Source: Elusimicrobiota bacterium
GTDB taxonomy: Bacteria > Elusimicrobiota > Elusimicrobia > UBA1565 > UBA9628
Direction of reading: 5' to 3'
Assembly (NCBI GenBank): GCA_016194625.1
Contig: JACQBB010000302.1
Span: forward strand, 1 to 6,259
Length of the DNA stretch: 6,259 nt
Shown: positions 1 through 5,896 of the stretch, one piece after another
Layout: every line of letters begins with the position of its first letter
Position numbering within the stretch: position 1 is the stretch's first letter
Position numbers and translations under genes: made by a program
The notes under the pieces: generated by a model
What the model saw: only the letters and a program-made list of their open reading frames with translations
The model's database searches: none
Told to the model about the DNA's origin: nothing

Positions 1-137
1 ACGCGGCGCAGCGCGTTGCCGACCGTGTGGCCGTAGCCGCGCTCGTAGGGCTCGGCGACGAACTTGGCGTAGCTGTCCGACATCGTCTTCTCGTCGACGG
101 ACAGCTTCTGCGGGAGGATGAGTTCTTTGTAAGCCAT
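1..137 (-). CDS. rpoA: DNA-directed RNA polymerase subunit alpha, N-terminal fragment (cut by window edge)
   Basis: Only the first 45 codons and two bases of the next are in the window. The alpha subunit dimerises through its N-terminal domain and serves as the platform on which beta and beta' assemble; its C-terminal domain, not visible here, binds promoter DNA and activators. The visible residues read [12 protein letters not shown] and continue to [12 protein letters not shown] (29-40) and NALRR (41-45). This is the highly conserved start of the dimerisation domain, and the last arginine aligns with E. coli Arg45, which is known to matter for beta binding. The ATG is preceded by GGAG about 8 nt upstream. 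The gene follows rpsD after a 60-nt gap, the widest in the window, so its expression may be partly uncoupled from the ribosomal proteins. The truncation is due to the window boundary, not a mutation. Confidence 0.97.
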   Translation of the reverse strand, partial: MAYKELILPQKLSVDEKTMSDSYAKFVAEPYERGYGHTVGNALRR

Positions 138-197
138 TCTTGAGTCTCCGGTTGAGAACTTTGTTGGGGCCGTTTCTTAAGGAATATTACTCGCGAT
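138..197 (-). other. rpsD-rpoA intergenic spacer / rpoA leader
   Basis: This 60-nt spacer is the longest non-coding stretch in the window. Read in the transcript direction it holds the 3' arm of the hairpin that starts inside rpsD, then TTCCTTAAGAAACGG, then a GGCCCC run, and finally GGAG about 8 nt before the rpoA ATG, which serves as the Shine-Dalgarno site. The part next to rpsD is clearly richer in A and T than the surrounding genes. I see no convincing -35/-10 pair and no T-tract after the hairpin. Confidence 0.7.
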
Positions 198-212
198 TTA
201 TCGCGAGTAATA
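185..212 (-). promoter_or_regulatory. Perfect 12-bp inverted repeat (RNA hairpin) with the rpsD stop codon in its loop
   Basis: In the transcript the 5' arm TATTACTCGCGA is exactly the last four sense codons of rpsD (Tyr-Tyr-Ser-Arg). The loop is TAAA and contains the TAA stop, and the 3' arm TCGCGAGTAATA is non-coding. The arms are complementary over all 12 positions, with 5 G-C and 7 A-T pairs. The next bases are TTCCTTAAG, not a run of T, so it does not look like a standard intrinsic terminator. A role as an attenuator, an RNA-processing site, a stabilising structure or a protein-binding site between rpsD and rpoA is inference. The inverted repeat itself is seen directly. Confidence 0.75.
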
Positions 213-824
213 CTCAATGATGAGCTGGTCGTTGATGGGGAAGGACATCTCGGCGCGCTCCGGGATGCGGAGCACCTTGGCCGAGAGCTCGCCCTCGCTG
301 AACTCGAGGAAGCTCGGACGGTTGTTGAGCTTCTTCGCGGTCTCGAGGCTGAGCTTCACGCCGACGTTCTCCTTGAGCTTGCCGTTCAGGGAGACGACGT
401 CGCCGGCCTTCACCGGATACGACGGGATGTTGACCTGCTTGCCGCCGACCTTGATGTGGCCGTGCTTGACGAGCTGGCGCGCGGTCTTCAGCGACGTCGC
501 CAGTCCGGAGCGGCGCACGATGTTGTCCAGGCGCATCTCCAGGGAGCGCAGCAGATGGTCGCCGGACGCCTCGCGGGCCTCGGAGGCGTTGGCCGCCGCG
601 CGCGCGAACGGGCGCTCGTTCATCTGGATCATGCGGCGGAGCTTCTGCTTCTCGCGCAGGCGGATCGAGTAGGCGGAGGGCTTGCCGCGCTGAGGCTTGG
701 CCATGCCCGGGATGCCGGGCTTCTTCTCGAGCACGCACTTCGTGTAGCACTTGTCGCCCTTGAGGAACAGCTTCTGCTGTTCGCGGCGGCACAGCTTGCA
801 GACGGCGTCGGTATAGCGGGACAT
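198..824 (-). CDS. rpsD: 30S ribosomal protein S4 (zinc-ribbon, C+ type)
   Basis: S4 is a primary 16S rRNA-binding protein that starts assembly of the small-subunit body. It contributes to decoding accuracy and mRNA unwinding at the entry tunnel, and in several bacteria it also represses its own operon. The 208-residue product has the usual bacterial length. Cys9, Cys12, Cys26 and Cys30 form a C-x2-C-x13-C-x3-C zinc ribbon, so this is the C+ form rather than the cysteine-free form. The S4 RNA-binding domain spans about residues 97-160 and includes RLDNIVRRSGLATS. The C-terminus INDQLIIEYYSR is typical of the family. The ATG lies 3 nt after the rpsK stop, with AGGAGG 9 nt upstream inside the end of rpsK, which suggests coupled translation. 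Its last four codons form one arm of a perfect hairpin. Confidence 0.98.
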   Translation of the reverse strand: MSRYTDAVCKLCRREQQKLFLKGDKCYTKCVLEKKPGIPGMAKPQRGKPSAYSIRLREKQKLRRMIQMNERPFARAAANASEAREASGDHLLRSLEMRLDNIVRRSGLATSLKTARQLVKHGHIKVGGKQVNIPSYPVKAGDVVSLNGKLKENVGVKLSLETAKKLNNRPSFLEFSEGELSAKVLRIPERAEMSFPINDQLIIEYYSR

Positions 825-827
825 CTC

Positions 828-1247
828 TTACACCCTCCTGGCTTTCGGGGGACGGCAGCCGTTGTGCGGGATCGGCGTGACGTCCTTGAGGCTGACGACG
901 AGGAGACCGGCGGCGCCCAGAGAGCGCACGGCCGTCTCGCGGCCCGGTCCGGGGCCCTTGATGTACACGGCGACCTGCTTGACGCCCATCTCGACCGCCT
1001 TCTTGGCGACCTTGCTGGCCGTCACGCCGGCCGCGAAGGGCGTGCCCTTCTTCGTGCCGCGGAAGCCGGAACCGCCGGCCGTCGCCCAGGCGAGGACGTC
1101 GCCGCGGTCGTCGGTCAGGGTCACGATCGTGTTGTTGAAGGAGCACTGCACGTGCACCTTCGCGAAAGACACGGAACGCCTCATGGTCTTGCGCGGAGCC
1201 GCCGAAGGCGCGGCCTTCGCAGCGGCGGGGGTTTTTTCGTCAGCCAT
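828..1247 (-). CDS. rpsK: 30S ribosomal protein S11
   Basis: S11 sits on the platform of the small subunit, near the mRNA exit region and the anticodon of the E-site tRNA. The 139-residue product carries the family core: [16 protein letters not shown] (31-46), [20 protein letters not shown] (54-73), [10 protein letters not shown] (95-104) and PHNGCRPPK (127-135). The Asn-Gly in the last motif corresponds to the isoaspartate site reported in E. coli S11. About 20 Ala/Pro/Lys-rich residues precede the core, making it somewhat longer than the usual 125-130. I chose the ATG at 1247 because AGGAG lies 9 nt before it. An in-frame GTG two codons upstream (1253) has only 3 nt to the same site and is less likely. 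The end of the gene contains the AGGAGG that serves rpsD. Confidence 0.97.
   Translation of the reverse strand: MADEKTPAAAKAAPSAAPRKTMRRSVSFAKVHVQCSFNNTIVTLTDDRGDVLAWATAGGSGFRGTKKGTPFAAGVTASKVAKKAVEMGVKQVAVYIKGPGPGRETAVRSLGAAGLLVVSLKDVTPIPHNGCRPPKARRV
834..839 (-). promoter_or_regulatory. Ribosome binding site of rpsD, embedded in the rpsK 3' end
   Basis: The transcript reads AGGAGGGTGTAAGAGATG. AGGAGG encodes the two arginines before the last residue of S11 and is a perfect Shine-Dalgarno core, 9 nt before the rpsD ATG. Because the site is within the translated end of rpsK, ribosomes finishing S11 would expose or directly reload it, so S11 and S4 synthesis are probably coupled. Confidence 0.85.
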
Positions 1248-1256
1248 AGTCACTCT

Positions 1257-1261
1257 CTCCT
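1257..1261 (-). promoter_or_regulatory. Ribosome binding site deciding the rpsK start
   Basis: AGGAG lies in the 20-nt gap between rpsM and rpsK. It is 9 nt from the ATG at 1247 but only 3 nt from the alternative GTG at 1253, so it favours the ATG. It is part of an 8-bp palindrome, TCCTAGGA. Confidence 0.8.
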
Positions 1262-1267
1262 AGGACC

Positions 1268-1663
1268 TTACGCCTTGCCGGTGGGCGACGCGGCCTTGCC
1301 CACGCCGACCGTCTTGCGGCGGCCGCGGCGGGTGCGGGCGTTCGTGCGCGTGCGCTGACCGCGGGCGGGCAGGCTGCGGCGGTGCCGGTGGCCCCGGTAG
1401 GAGCCGATCTCGGTGAGGCGCGACATGTGCGCCTGGGTCTCGCGGCGCAGGTCGCCCTCGATCTTGTACTCCTTCGTCAGGAGGTTCTGGATCAGACCGA
1501 TCTGCTGCTCGGTCAGGTCCTTCACCCGGACGTCGGGCTTGACCACGCCGCTCAGCTTCGCCATGACCTCTTTCGCGCGGGACTTGCCCACGCCGTAAAG
1601 GTAGGTCAACGCCACGTCGATCCGCTTGTTCTTCGGAAGGTCGACACCGGACACACGCGCCAT
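1268..1663 (-). CDS. rpsM: 30S ribosomal protein S13
   Basis: S13 lies at the head of the small subunit, contacts the large subunit through intersubunit bridges and reaches the P-site tRNA with its C-terminal tail. The 131-residue product begins MARVSGVDLPKNKRIDVALT. It shows the helical N-terminal domain with YGVGKSRA (23-30), and the signature LPARGQRTRTNARTRRGRRK (98-117). The tail after it (TVGVGKAASPTGKA) is slightly longer than in many bacteria, where S13 is about 118-125 residues. The ATG has AAGGAG 9 nt upstream. It is the first gene of the classical alpha-operon segment, but only 33 nt separate it from rpmJ, so transcription most likely reads in from the spc genes. The rpsK ATG begins 20 nt after its stop. 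Confidence 0.98.
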   Translation of the reverse strand: MARVSGVDLPKNKRIDVALTYLYGVGKSRAKEVMAKLSGVVKPDVRVKDLTEQQIGLIQNLLTKEYKIEGDLRRETQAHMSRLTEIGSYRGHRHRRSLPARGQRTRTNARTRRGRRKTVGVGKAASPTGKA

Positions 1664-1672
1664 ACTGTTATT

Positions 1673-1678
1673 CTCCTT
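1673..1678 (-). promoter_or_regulatory. Ribosome binding site of rpsM
   Basis: AAGGAG lies 9 nt before the rpsM ATG inside the 33-nt rpmJ-rpsM gap. The bases in front of it, CGTAAGGACC, closely resemble CGTAAGGTCC in front of the rpsK site. The gap is too short to hold a long structured regulatory leader of the enterobacterial S4 type. Confidence 0.8.
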
Positions 1679-1696
1679 TGGTCCTTACGAAATCTT

Positions 1697-1810
1697 TCAG
1701 CCCTGACGCTGCTTATGCTTCGGGTTCGAGCACAGGACGCGGACGACGCCGTTGCGCTTGACGATCTTGCACTTCTGGCAGATGGGCTTCACGCTCGCTC
1801 TGACTTTCAT
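1697..1810 (-). CDS. rpmJ: 50S ribosomal protein L36 (zinc-binding type)
   Basis: L36 is the smallest large-subunit protein. It binds 23S rRNA near the L7/L12 stalk base and joins late in assembly. Translating the minus strand by hand gives 37 residues, beginning [20 protein letters not shown] and ending [11 protein letters not shown], with a TGA stop. Cys11, Cys14, Cys27 and His32 form the C3H zinc site of the C+ form, and the length is exactly in the family range. The ATG is 4 nt after the infA stop, and GGGAG 7 nt upstream overlaps the last infA codons and its stop. The usual infA-rpmJ-rpsM order supports the call. Confidence 0.97.
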   Translation of the reverse strand: MKVRASVKPICQKCKIVKRNGVVRVLCSNPKHKQRQG

Positions 1811-1814
1811 CTCA

Positions 1815-2030
1815 TTACTCCCGATAGGTGATGCGTCCCCGCGACAGGTCGTACGGGGACAGCTCGATGCGGACCTTGTCGCCGGGCAGGATCTTGATGT
1901 AATGCATGCGCATCTTGCCGGAGATGTGGGCCAGCACGACTTTTCCCGGGGCGATCTCGACGCGGAACATCGCGTTCGGGAGGGCTTCCAGGATGCTTCC
2001 TTCGACTTCGATCTTCTCTTCTTTCGTCAT
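1815..2030 (-). CDS. infA: Translation initiation factor IF-1
   Basis: IF1 is a single OB-fold protein that binds the A site of the 30S subunit and works with IF2 and IF3 during initiation. The 71-residue product starts [20 protein letters not shown]. It contains [20 protein letters not shown] (22-41) and ends [11 protein letters not shown], matching bacterial IF1 along its whole length. I chose the ATG at 2030, 2 nt after the map stop, because it gives the canonical N-terminus. A TTG two codons upstream (2036) overlaps map by 4 nt and is less likely. No Shine-Dalgarno sequence is visible before either start: the upstream bases are CCGTCCAAGATTTGATC. Translation probably depends on ribosomes finishing map. 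Its own last codons carry the Shine-Dalgarno site of rpmJ. Confidence 0.97.
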   Translation of the reverse strand: MTKEEKIEVEGSILEALPNAMFRVEIAPGKVVLAHISGKMRMHYIKILPGDKVRIELSPYDLSRGRITYRE

Positions 2031-2032
2031 GA

Positions 2033-2806
2033 TCAAATCTTGGACGGCAGGGTCAGGATCTCGTGGCCGTTCTCGGTCACGGCGACGGTGTGCTCGAAGT
2101 GGGCGGACAGCTTGCGGTCCTTGGTGACCGCGGTCCAGCCGTCCTCGAGGGTCACGACCTCGGGGCCGCCGAGGTTGACCATCGGCTCGATGGCGAGCGT
2201 CATGCCGGCCTTCAGGCGCGGGCCGGAGCCGGCCTTGCCGTAGTTCGGCACCGGCGGCTCCTCGTGGAGCGCGCGGCCGATGCCGTGGCCGACGAACTCG
2301 CGGACGACGCCGTAGCCCTCGGCCTCGGCGCGCGCCTGCACGGCCGCGCCGATGTCGCCGATGCGGGCGCCGGCCTTGACCGCGGCGATGCCGGCGTCGA
2401 GCGACTCGCGCGTGACGCGGATGAGCTTGGCGGCGTCTTCGGAGATGCGGCCCACGCCGACGGTGACGGCGGAGTCGCCGTAGAACCGGTCGACGATCGC
2501 GCCGAAGTCCAGGCCGACGATGTCGCCGTCCTTGAGCGCGCGCTTCGGCGACGGGATGCCGTGCACGACCTCGTGGTTGATGGACACGCAGATGACGCCG
2601 GGGAAGCCGTGGTAGTTCAGGAACGCGGGCTTGGCGCCGCGCTTCTTGAGCTCCTCGCGCGCGATCTGGTCGATCTCGCCGGTGGTCAGACCGGGCTTGA
2701 CGAGGCCCTGGAGCACGACGAGGATGTCGGCGACGACGGCGCCGGCCTGCCGCATGACGGCCAGCTCCGCGGGGCTCTTCACCTCGACGGCTTTCTCCAT
2801 GAACAT
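2033..2806 (-). CDS. map: Methionine aminopeptidase, type I
   Basis: MetAP removes the initiator methionine from nascent cytosolic proteins when the second residue is small, after deformylation. The 257-residue product has the pita-bread fold signatures. The five metal ligands are Asp100 (in GLDFGA), Asp111 (in YGDSAVT), His174 (in [14 protein letters not shown]), Glu207 (in LAIEPMV) and Glu238 (in [10 protein letters not shown]); all sit exactly three positions later than in E. coli MetAP. His82 in HGIPS matches the substrate-binding histidine. There is no N-terminal SH3-binding zinc extension, so this is the short type Ia-like form. The start is an ATG 2 nt after the adk stop. A second ATG two codons later (2800) is also possible, and the Shine-Dalgarno site is weak (GGCGG). 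It is embedded between adk and infA, an order common in many phyla. Confidence 0.97.
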   Translation of the reverse strand: MFMEKAVEVKSPAELAVMRQAGAVVADILVVLQGLVKPGLTTGEIDQIAREELKKRGAKPAFLNYHGFPGVICVSINHEVVHGIPSPKRALKDGDIVGLDFGAIVDRFYGDSAVTVGVGRISEDAAKLIRVTRESLDAGIAAVKAGARIGDIGAAVQARAEAEGYGVVREFVGHGIGRALHEEPPVPNYGKAGSGPRLKAGMTLAIEPMVNLGGPEVVTLEDGWTAVTKDRKLSAHFEHTVAVTENGHEILTLPSKI

Positions 2807-2808
2807 GC

Positions 2809-3450
2809 TCAGACCGCCGCCCCGATGAGAGCGGACAGCTCCGCCTCGACGGCCGCGGGATCGCGGTTCGCGTCGACTTCCTTCAGGATCTGCTCGCCCT
2901 TGTAGTAGGCGACGAGCGGGTGCGTCTGGTCCTCGAAGACCATCATGCGCTTCTGGGCGGTGGCCTCGGAGTCGTCGGGGCGCTGGACGACCTGGCCGCC
3001 GCACTTGTCGCAGACGCCCTCGGCCTTCGTCGGGGAGGTCAGGACGTTGTAGACCGCGGCGCAGCTCTTGCAGACGCGGCGCGAGGTCATGCGCTTGACC
3101 GCCTCGGCGAGCGGGAGGGTCAGCGACACGACGAGGTTGACCTCCGTGCCGCTCTGCTTCAGGATGTCGGTCAGGCCGTGGGCCTGGTCGACGGTGCGCG
3201 GGAAGCCGTCGAGGATGTACTTGCCGCCGGGCTGGATCTTGCCCGCGACGACCTCGATGGTGACGGCGTCGGGGACGAGCTTGCCGGACTTCAGGTAGCC
3301 CTCGACCTTCTTGCCGAGCTCCGTGCCCTGGGCGATCTCGGCGCGGAAGATGTCGCCGGTCGACAGGTGCGTGAAGCCGAGCTTCTGCGACAGGCGCGCG
3401 GCCTGCGTGCCCTTGCCCGAGCCCGGAGCGCCGAGGAGGATGACGATCAC
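2809..3450 (-). CDS. adk: Adenylate kinase (zinc-LID, long form)
   Basis: Adenylate kinase catalyses the reversible conversion of ATP and AMP into two ADP in the cytoplasm. The 213-residue product opens with [16 protein letters not shown], whose P-loop is residues 7-15. The AMP-binding part includes [11 protein letters not shown] (28-38), and YILDGFPRT (78-86) is the family signature. The LID domain carries Cys127, Cys130, Cys147 and Cys150, a structural zinc site as in Gram-positive-type enzymes. [12 protein letters not shown] (157-168) holds the catalytic arginines Arg157 and Arg168. The start is a GTG that overlaps the secY stop by 4 nt (GTGA). No in-frame ATG fits, because the P-loop begins only six residues later. 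A run of G about 9 nt upstream may serve as a weak ribosome site. Confidence 0.97.
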   Translation of the reverse strand: MIVILLGAPGSGKGTQAARLSQKLGFTHLSTGDIFRAEIAQGTELGKKVEGYLKSGKLVPDAVTIEVVAGKIQPGGKYILDGFPRTVDQAHGLTDILKQSGTEVNLVVSLTLPLAEAVKRMTSRRVCKSCAAVYNVLTSPTKAEGVCDKCGGQVVQRPDDSEATAQKRMMVFEDQTHPLVAYYKGEQILKEVDANRDPAAVEAELSALIGAAV

Positions 3451-4799
3451 TGCTGGACGCCCCCCGCGCTCTGCTCGCCGATGTTGAACCAGCGGCCCTG
3501 GATGCGGCCCTTCTTGAGGAAGCCCTCGTAGTGGCGCATGATCATCTGCGCCTCGATCTGGCCCATCGTGTCGAGGGCCACGCCCACGACGATGAGCAGG
3601 GAGGTGCCGCCGAAGAAGAACGGGACGCTGAAGTTGCGGCGCAGGACGTCGGGCAGGACCGCGATCGCGGCGACGAACAGCGCGCCGCCCAGGGTGATGC
3701 GCTCGAGCACCCACTCGATGTACTTGGCCGTCGGCTCGCCGGGACGGATGCCGGGGATGAAGCCGCCCGACTTCTTGAGGTTCTCGGCCAGGTCCTCGGG
3801 GTTGATCGACACCGAGTTGTAGAAGTAGCAGAAGAAGATGATCAGCGCCGCGTACACCGCGTCGTACGCCCAGTTGCCGCGGTTCATGATCTCCATGACC
3901 TGCTGGCCCCAGCCGGTCTGCGGGAAGAACTGGGCGATGGTCATCGGGACGGCCAGCAGGGACACCGCGAAGATGACCGCGATGACGCCGGACTGGTCGA
4001 CCTTCAGCGGCAGGTAGCTCTGCGCCCCGCCGTACATCCGGCGGCCGACGACGCGCTTGGCGTACTGCACGGGGATCTTGCGCTGGGCGGTCTCGACCCA
4101 GACGACGGATACGATGACCGCGACCAGGGCGGCGACGATGGCGAGCGCGGTGAACAGGCCGATCTCTTCCAGGCGGACGAGCTCGAACAGGCTCATCGCG
4201 CCGGTCGGGATGCGCTCGACGATGCCGGCGAAGATGCTCAGCGACACGCCGTTGCCGATGCCCATCTCGGTGATCTGCTCGCCGAGCCACATCACGAAGA
4301 TGGTGCCGGCGGTCAGCGTCAGGACGGTGATGCAGTAGAAGAACCAGTCGGGGTTCGGGACCACGGGGATGCCGCCGGGAACGGGCATCTTGGTGATCGC
4401 GAGCGTCAGGCCGAAGCTCTGGAAGATGGCCAGGAACAGCGTCAGGTAGCGCGTGTAGTTGTTGAGCTTGCGCCGGCCCAGCTCGCCTTCCTTGGCGAGG
4501 CGGTCCAGCACCGGGAACACGTGCGCGCCCTGCAGCAGGCTGACGATGATCGAGGCGTTGATGTACGGCATCACGCCCATCGAGAAGATCGAGAAGCGCC
4601 CGAGGGCGCCGCCCGAGAAGGTGTTCAGGAAGCCGAGCAGGCTGCCCGACTGGGCGTTGAAGATGGCCCGGATCGCGTCGCCGTTGACGCCCGGGATCGG
4701 GATGGACGCGCCGACGCGGAAGAGCGCCAGGGCTCCCAAGGAGAAGCCGATGCGCTTGCGCAGGTCGGGGACGTCGAACAGATCGGCGATGCCGGCCAT
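3447..4799 (-). CDS. secY: Preprotein translocase subunit SecY
   Basis: SecY is the pore subunit of the SecYEG channel, which exports unfolded proteins with SecA and inserts membrane proteins with SRP and ribosomes. The 450-residue product has the ten hydrophobic segments of the family. Characteristic blocks are FSGGALGRFSIFSMGVMPYI (61-80) around the plug and second membrane helix, ITEMGIGNGVSLSIFAGIV (176-194), the cytoplasmic loop with KRVVGRRMYGGAQSYLPLKV (248-267), and PEDLAENLKKSGGFIPGIRP (334-353). The arginine at 352 in the last block aligns with E. coli Arg357, needed for SecA-dependent translocation. The ATG lies 1 nt after the rplO stop, with AAGG 6 nt upstream inside the end of rplO. 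The position downstream of L15 is the conserved spc-operon location. Confidence 0.98.
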   Translation of the reverse strand: MAGIADLFDVPDLRKRIGFSLGALALFRVGASIPIPGVNGDAIRAIFNAQSGSLLGFLNTFSGGALGRFSIFSMGVMPYINASIIVSLLQGAHVFPVLDRLAKEGELGRRKLNNYTRYLTLFLAIFQSFGLTLAITKMPVPGGIPVVPNPDWFFYCITVLTLTAGTIFVMWLGEQITEMGIGNGVSLSIFAGIVERIPTGAMSLFELVRLEEIGLFTALAIVAALVAVIVSVVWVETAQRKIPVQYAKRVVGRRMYGGAQSYLPLKVDQSGVIAVIFAVSLLAVPMTIAQFFPQTGWGQQVMEIMNRGNWAYDAVYAALIIFFCYFYNSVSINPEDLAENLKKSGGFIPGIRPGEPTAKYIEWVLERITLGGALFVAAIAVLPDVLRRNFSVPFFFGGTSLLIVVGVALDTMGQIEAQMIMRHYEGFLKKGRIQGRWFNIGEQSAGGVQQ

Positions 4800-4800
4800 C

Positions 4801-5268
4801 TTAAGCCTTCAGGACCTCGGCCGTTCCGCCGGCCTTCTCGATCTTGGCCTTGGCGCTCGCCGAGAACGCGTGCGCGGAGACCTTCAGCTTGCGCTTCAGT
4901 TCGCCGTCGCCCAGGACCTTCACGGGGCGCTTGCCCTTGACCAGGCGGTGCACGCGCAGGTCGTCCAGGCCGATCTCGGTCTTGTTCTTGAAGACGCGCT
5001 CGAGCGTCTCGAGGTCGACGAGCTGGTACGTGACCTTGAACATGCCGTTGGTGAAGCCGCGCTTCGGGATGCGGCGCAGCAGCGGGGTCTGACCGCCCTC
5101 GAAGCCGACGAGCTTGCCGTCGCCGGAGCGGGAGCGCTGGCCCTTCTGACCGCGGGTCGCGGTCTGGCCGGTGCCGGAGCCTTCGCCCATGCCGAGGCGG
5201 ATGCGCTTGCGGCGCGCGCCGGGCGTCGGCTCGAGGTTCGAGAGAGTGATGGGGGTCGTGGTGGTCAT
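4801..5268 (-). CDS. rplO: 50S ribosomal protein L15
   Basis: L15 is a late-assembling large-subunit protein whose extended N-terminus threads through 23S rRNA. The 155-residue product shows the basic, glycine-rich N-terminal arm with LEPTPGARRKRIRLGMGEGS (12-31) and SGTGQTATRGQKGQRSRSG (31-49), then VGFEGGQTPLLRRIPKRGF (54-72), the family signature. The C-terminal globular part ends AGGTAEVLKA. Length and motifs are standard. The ATG is 19 nt after the rpsE stop; only a weak GGA about 10 nt upstream is seen, so initiation may rely on coupling. The gene normally found between rpsE and rplO, rpmD (L30), is not present: the gap is far too short for it. Confidence 0.98.
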   Translation of the reverse strand: MTTTTPITLSNLEPTPGARRKRIRLGMGEGSGTGQTATRGQKGQRSRSGDGKLVGFEGGQTPLLRRIPKRGFTNGMFKVTYQLVDLETLERVFKNKTEIGLDDLRVHRLVKGKRPVKVLGDGELKRKLKVSAHAFSASAKAKIEKAGGTAEVLKA

Positions 5269-5287
5269 GGCGTTTTATCCGCTGGGC

Positions 5288-5890
5288 TTACTTGCCGCGC
5301 AGCTTGGCGATGTCTTCCTTGGTGCGGAGCTGCTTGAGGGCCTCGAAGGTCGCTCCGACGGTGTTGAACGGGTTCGACGAGCCGAGGCTCTTGGTCAGGA
5401 CGTTCTTGATGCCCGCGGCCTCGAGGACCGCGCGCACACCGCCGCCCGCGATGACGCCCGTGCCGGGCGCCGCCGGCTTCATCCAGACCACGCCGGAGCG
5501 GTACTTCGCGACGATCTCGTGCGGGATCGTGTCGCCGACCATCGGGAACTTCACGATGGCCTTGCGGGCCGACGCGTTGCCCTTCATGATCGCGGCCTGG
5601 ACTTCCTTGGCCTTGCCGAGCCCGTAGCCCACCGAGCCGGCGCTGTCGCCGACGACGACGAGCGCGGAGAACGAGAAGCGCTTGCCGCCCTTGACGACCT
5701 TCGCCACGCGGTTGATCGCGACGACGGTCTCCTTGAAGCCGCCTTCCTCGCGCGGGTTGTCGCGGCGCGGGCCGCGGCGCGGGCCGCGGCGGTCTCCGCC
5801 GCGATCGCCGCCGCGCTGGTCGCGCTCGGCTCCGGGCTGAGGCTGAGGAGGGACGGGCTGCTGGGGGACCGGCTGGGTTTCGGTGCTCAT
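5288..5890 (-). CDS. rpsE: 30S ribosomal protein S5 with a long basic N-terminal extension
   Basis: S5 lies on the solvent side of the small subunit near the mRNA entry tunnel and S4, and affects decoding fidelity. The 200-residue product contains the double-stranded RNA-binding-like domain with [20 protein letters not shown] (56-75), [15 protein letters not shown] (87-101) and [13 protein letters not shown] (123-135). The C-terminal domain has [19 protein letters not shown] (143-161) and [15 protein letters not shown] (167-181). About 45 residues precede the conserved start: a Pro/Gln-rich part (5-20) and an Arg/Gly-rich part (25-44). This makes it longer than the roughly 165 residues of E. 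coli S5. I chose the ATG at 5890 because GGAG lies 7 nt upstream; a TTG directly before it (5893) is spaced only 4 nt. The extension is in frame and free of stops, so it is probably translated. Confidence 0.97.
   Translation of the reverse strand: MSTETQPVPQQPVPPQPQPGAERDQRGGDRGGDRRGPRRGPRRDNPREEGGFKETVVAINRVAKVVKGGKRFSFSALVVVGDSAGSVGYGLGKAKEVQAAIMKGNASARKAIVKFPMVGDTIPHEIVAKYRSGVVWMKPAAPGTGVIAGGGVRAVLEAAGIKNVLTKSLGSSNPFNTVGATFEALKQLRTKEDIAKLRGK
5761..5790. repeat. 12-bp tandem repeat (2.5 copies) inside the rpsE 5' region
   Basis: The plus-strand unit CGCGGCGCGGGC occurs twice without mismatch (5761-5772 and 5773-5784), followed by a half copy, CGCGGC. In the coding strand it encodes the repeated Arg-Gly-Pro-Arg of the S5 extension. 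Directly next to it, the arms CGCGGCGG (5785-5792) and CCGCCGCG (5796-5803) form an 8-bp inverted repeat around TCT. Confidence 0.85.
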
Positions 5891-5896
5891 CAAGAT

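Noticed and set aside
165..212. Rho-independent terminator at the rpsD hairpin
   Set aside because: The stem has only 5 G-C pairs of 12 and is followed by TTCCTTAAG instead of a run of T, and rpoA is normally cotranscribed with rpsD.
165..216. Possible internal promoter before rpoA (TTGAGT and TAATAT)
   Set aside because: The boxes are separated by about 22 nt and TAATAT matches the -10 consensus only partly; both also lie in or beside the hairpin, which better explains the A/T-rich segment.
214..1146. Long minus-strand frame overlapping rpsD and rpsK in another frame
   Set aside because: The translation is extremely rich in Arg, Pro, Gly and Ala and is a frame-shifted reading of two well-supported ribosomal-protein genes.
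456..1358. Plus-strand open frame antisense to rpsD, rpsK and rpsM
   Set aside because: It crosses three conserved minus-strand genes and has low-complexity Ala/Arg/Leu/His-rich content with no recognisable domain; it is a shadow.
2063..2905. Plus-strand open frame antisense to map and adk
   Set aside because: It is composed mainly of Ala, Asp, Val and Gly with no motif and is explained by the codon bias of map on the other strand.
2807..3004. Apparent upstream extension of map into adk, adding 66 residues
   Set aside because: The added residues are a shifted-frame reading of the adk C-terminus; the MetAP metal ligands align with E. coli at a constant offset of three when the start is at 2806.
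3531..4940. Long plus-strand open frame (about 469 codons) antisense to secY and rplO
   Set aside because: It lies opposite clearly conserved genes, its translation is dominated by Asp, His, Arg, Glu and Ala with no family motif, and such frames are expected opposite GC-rich genes with biased third positions.
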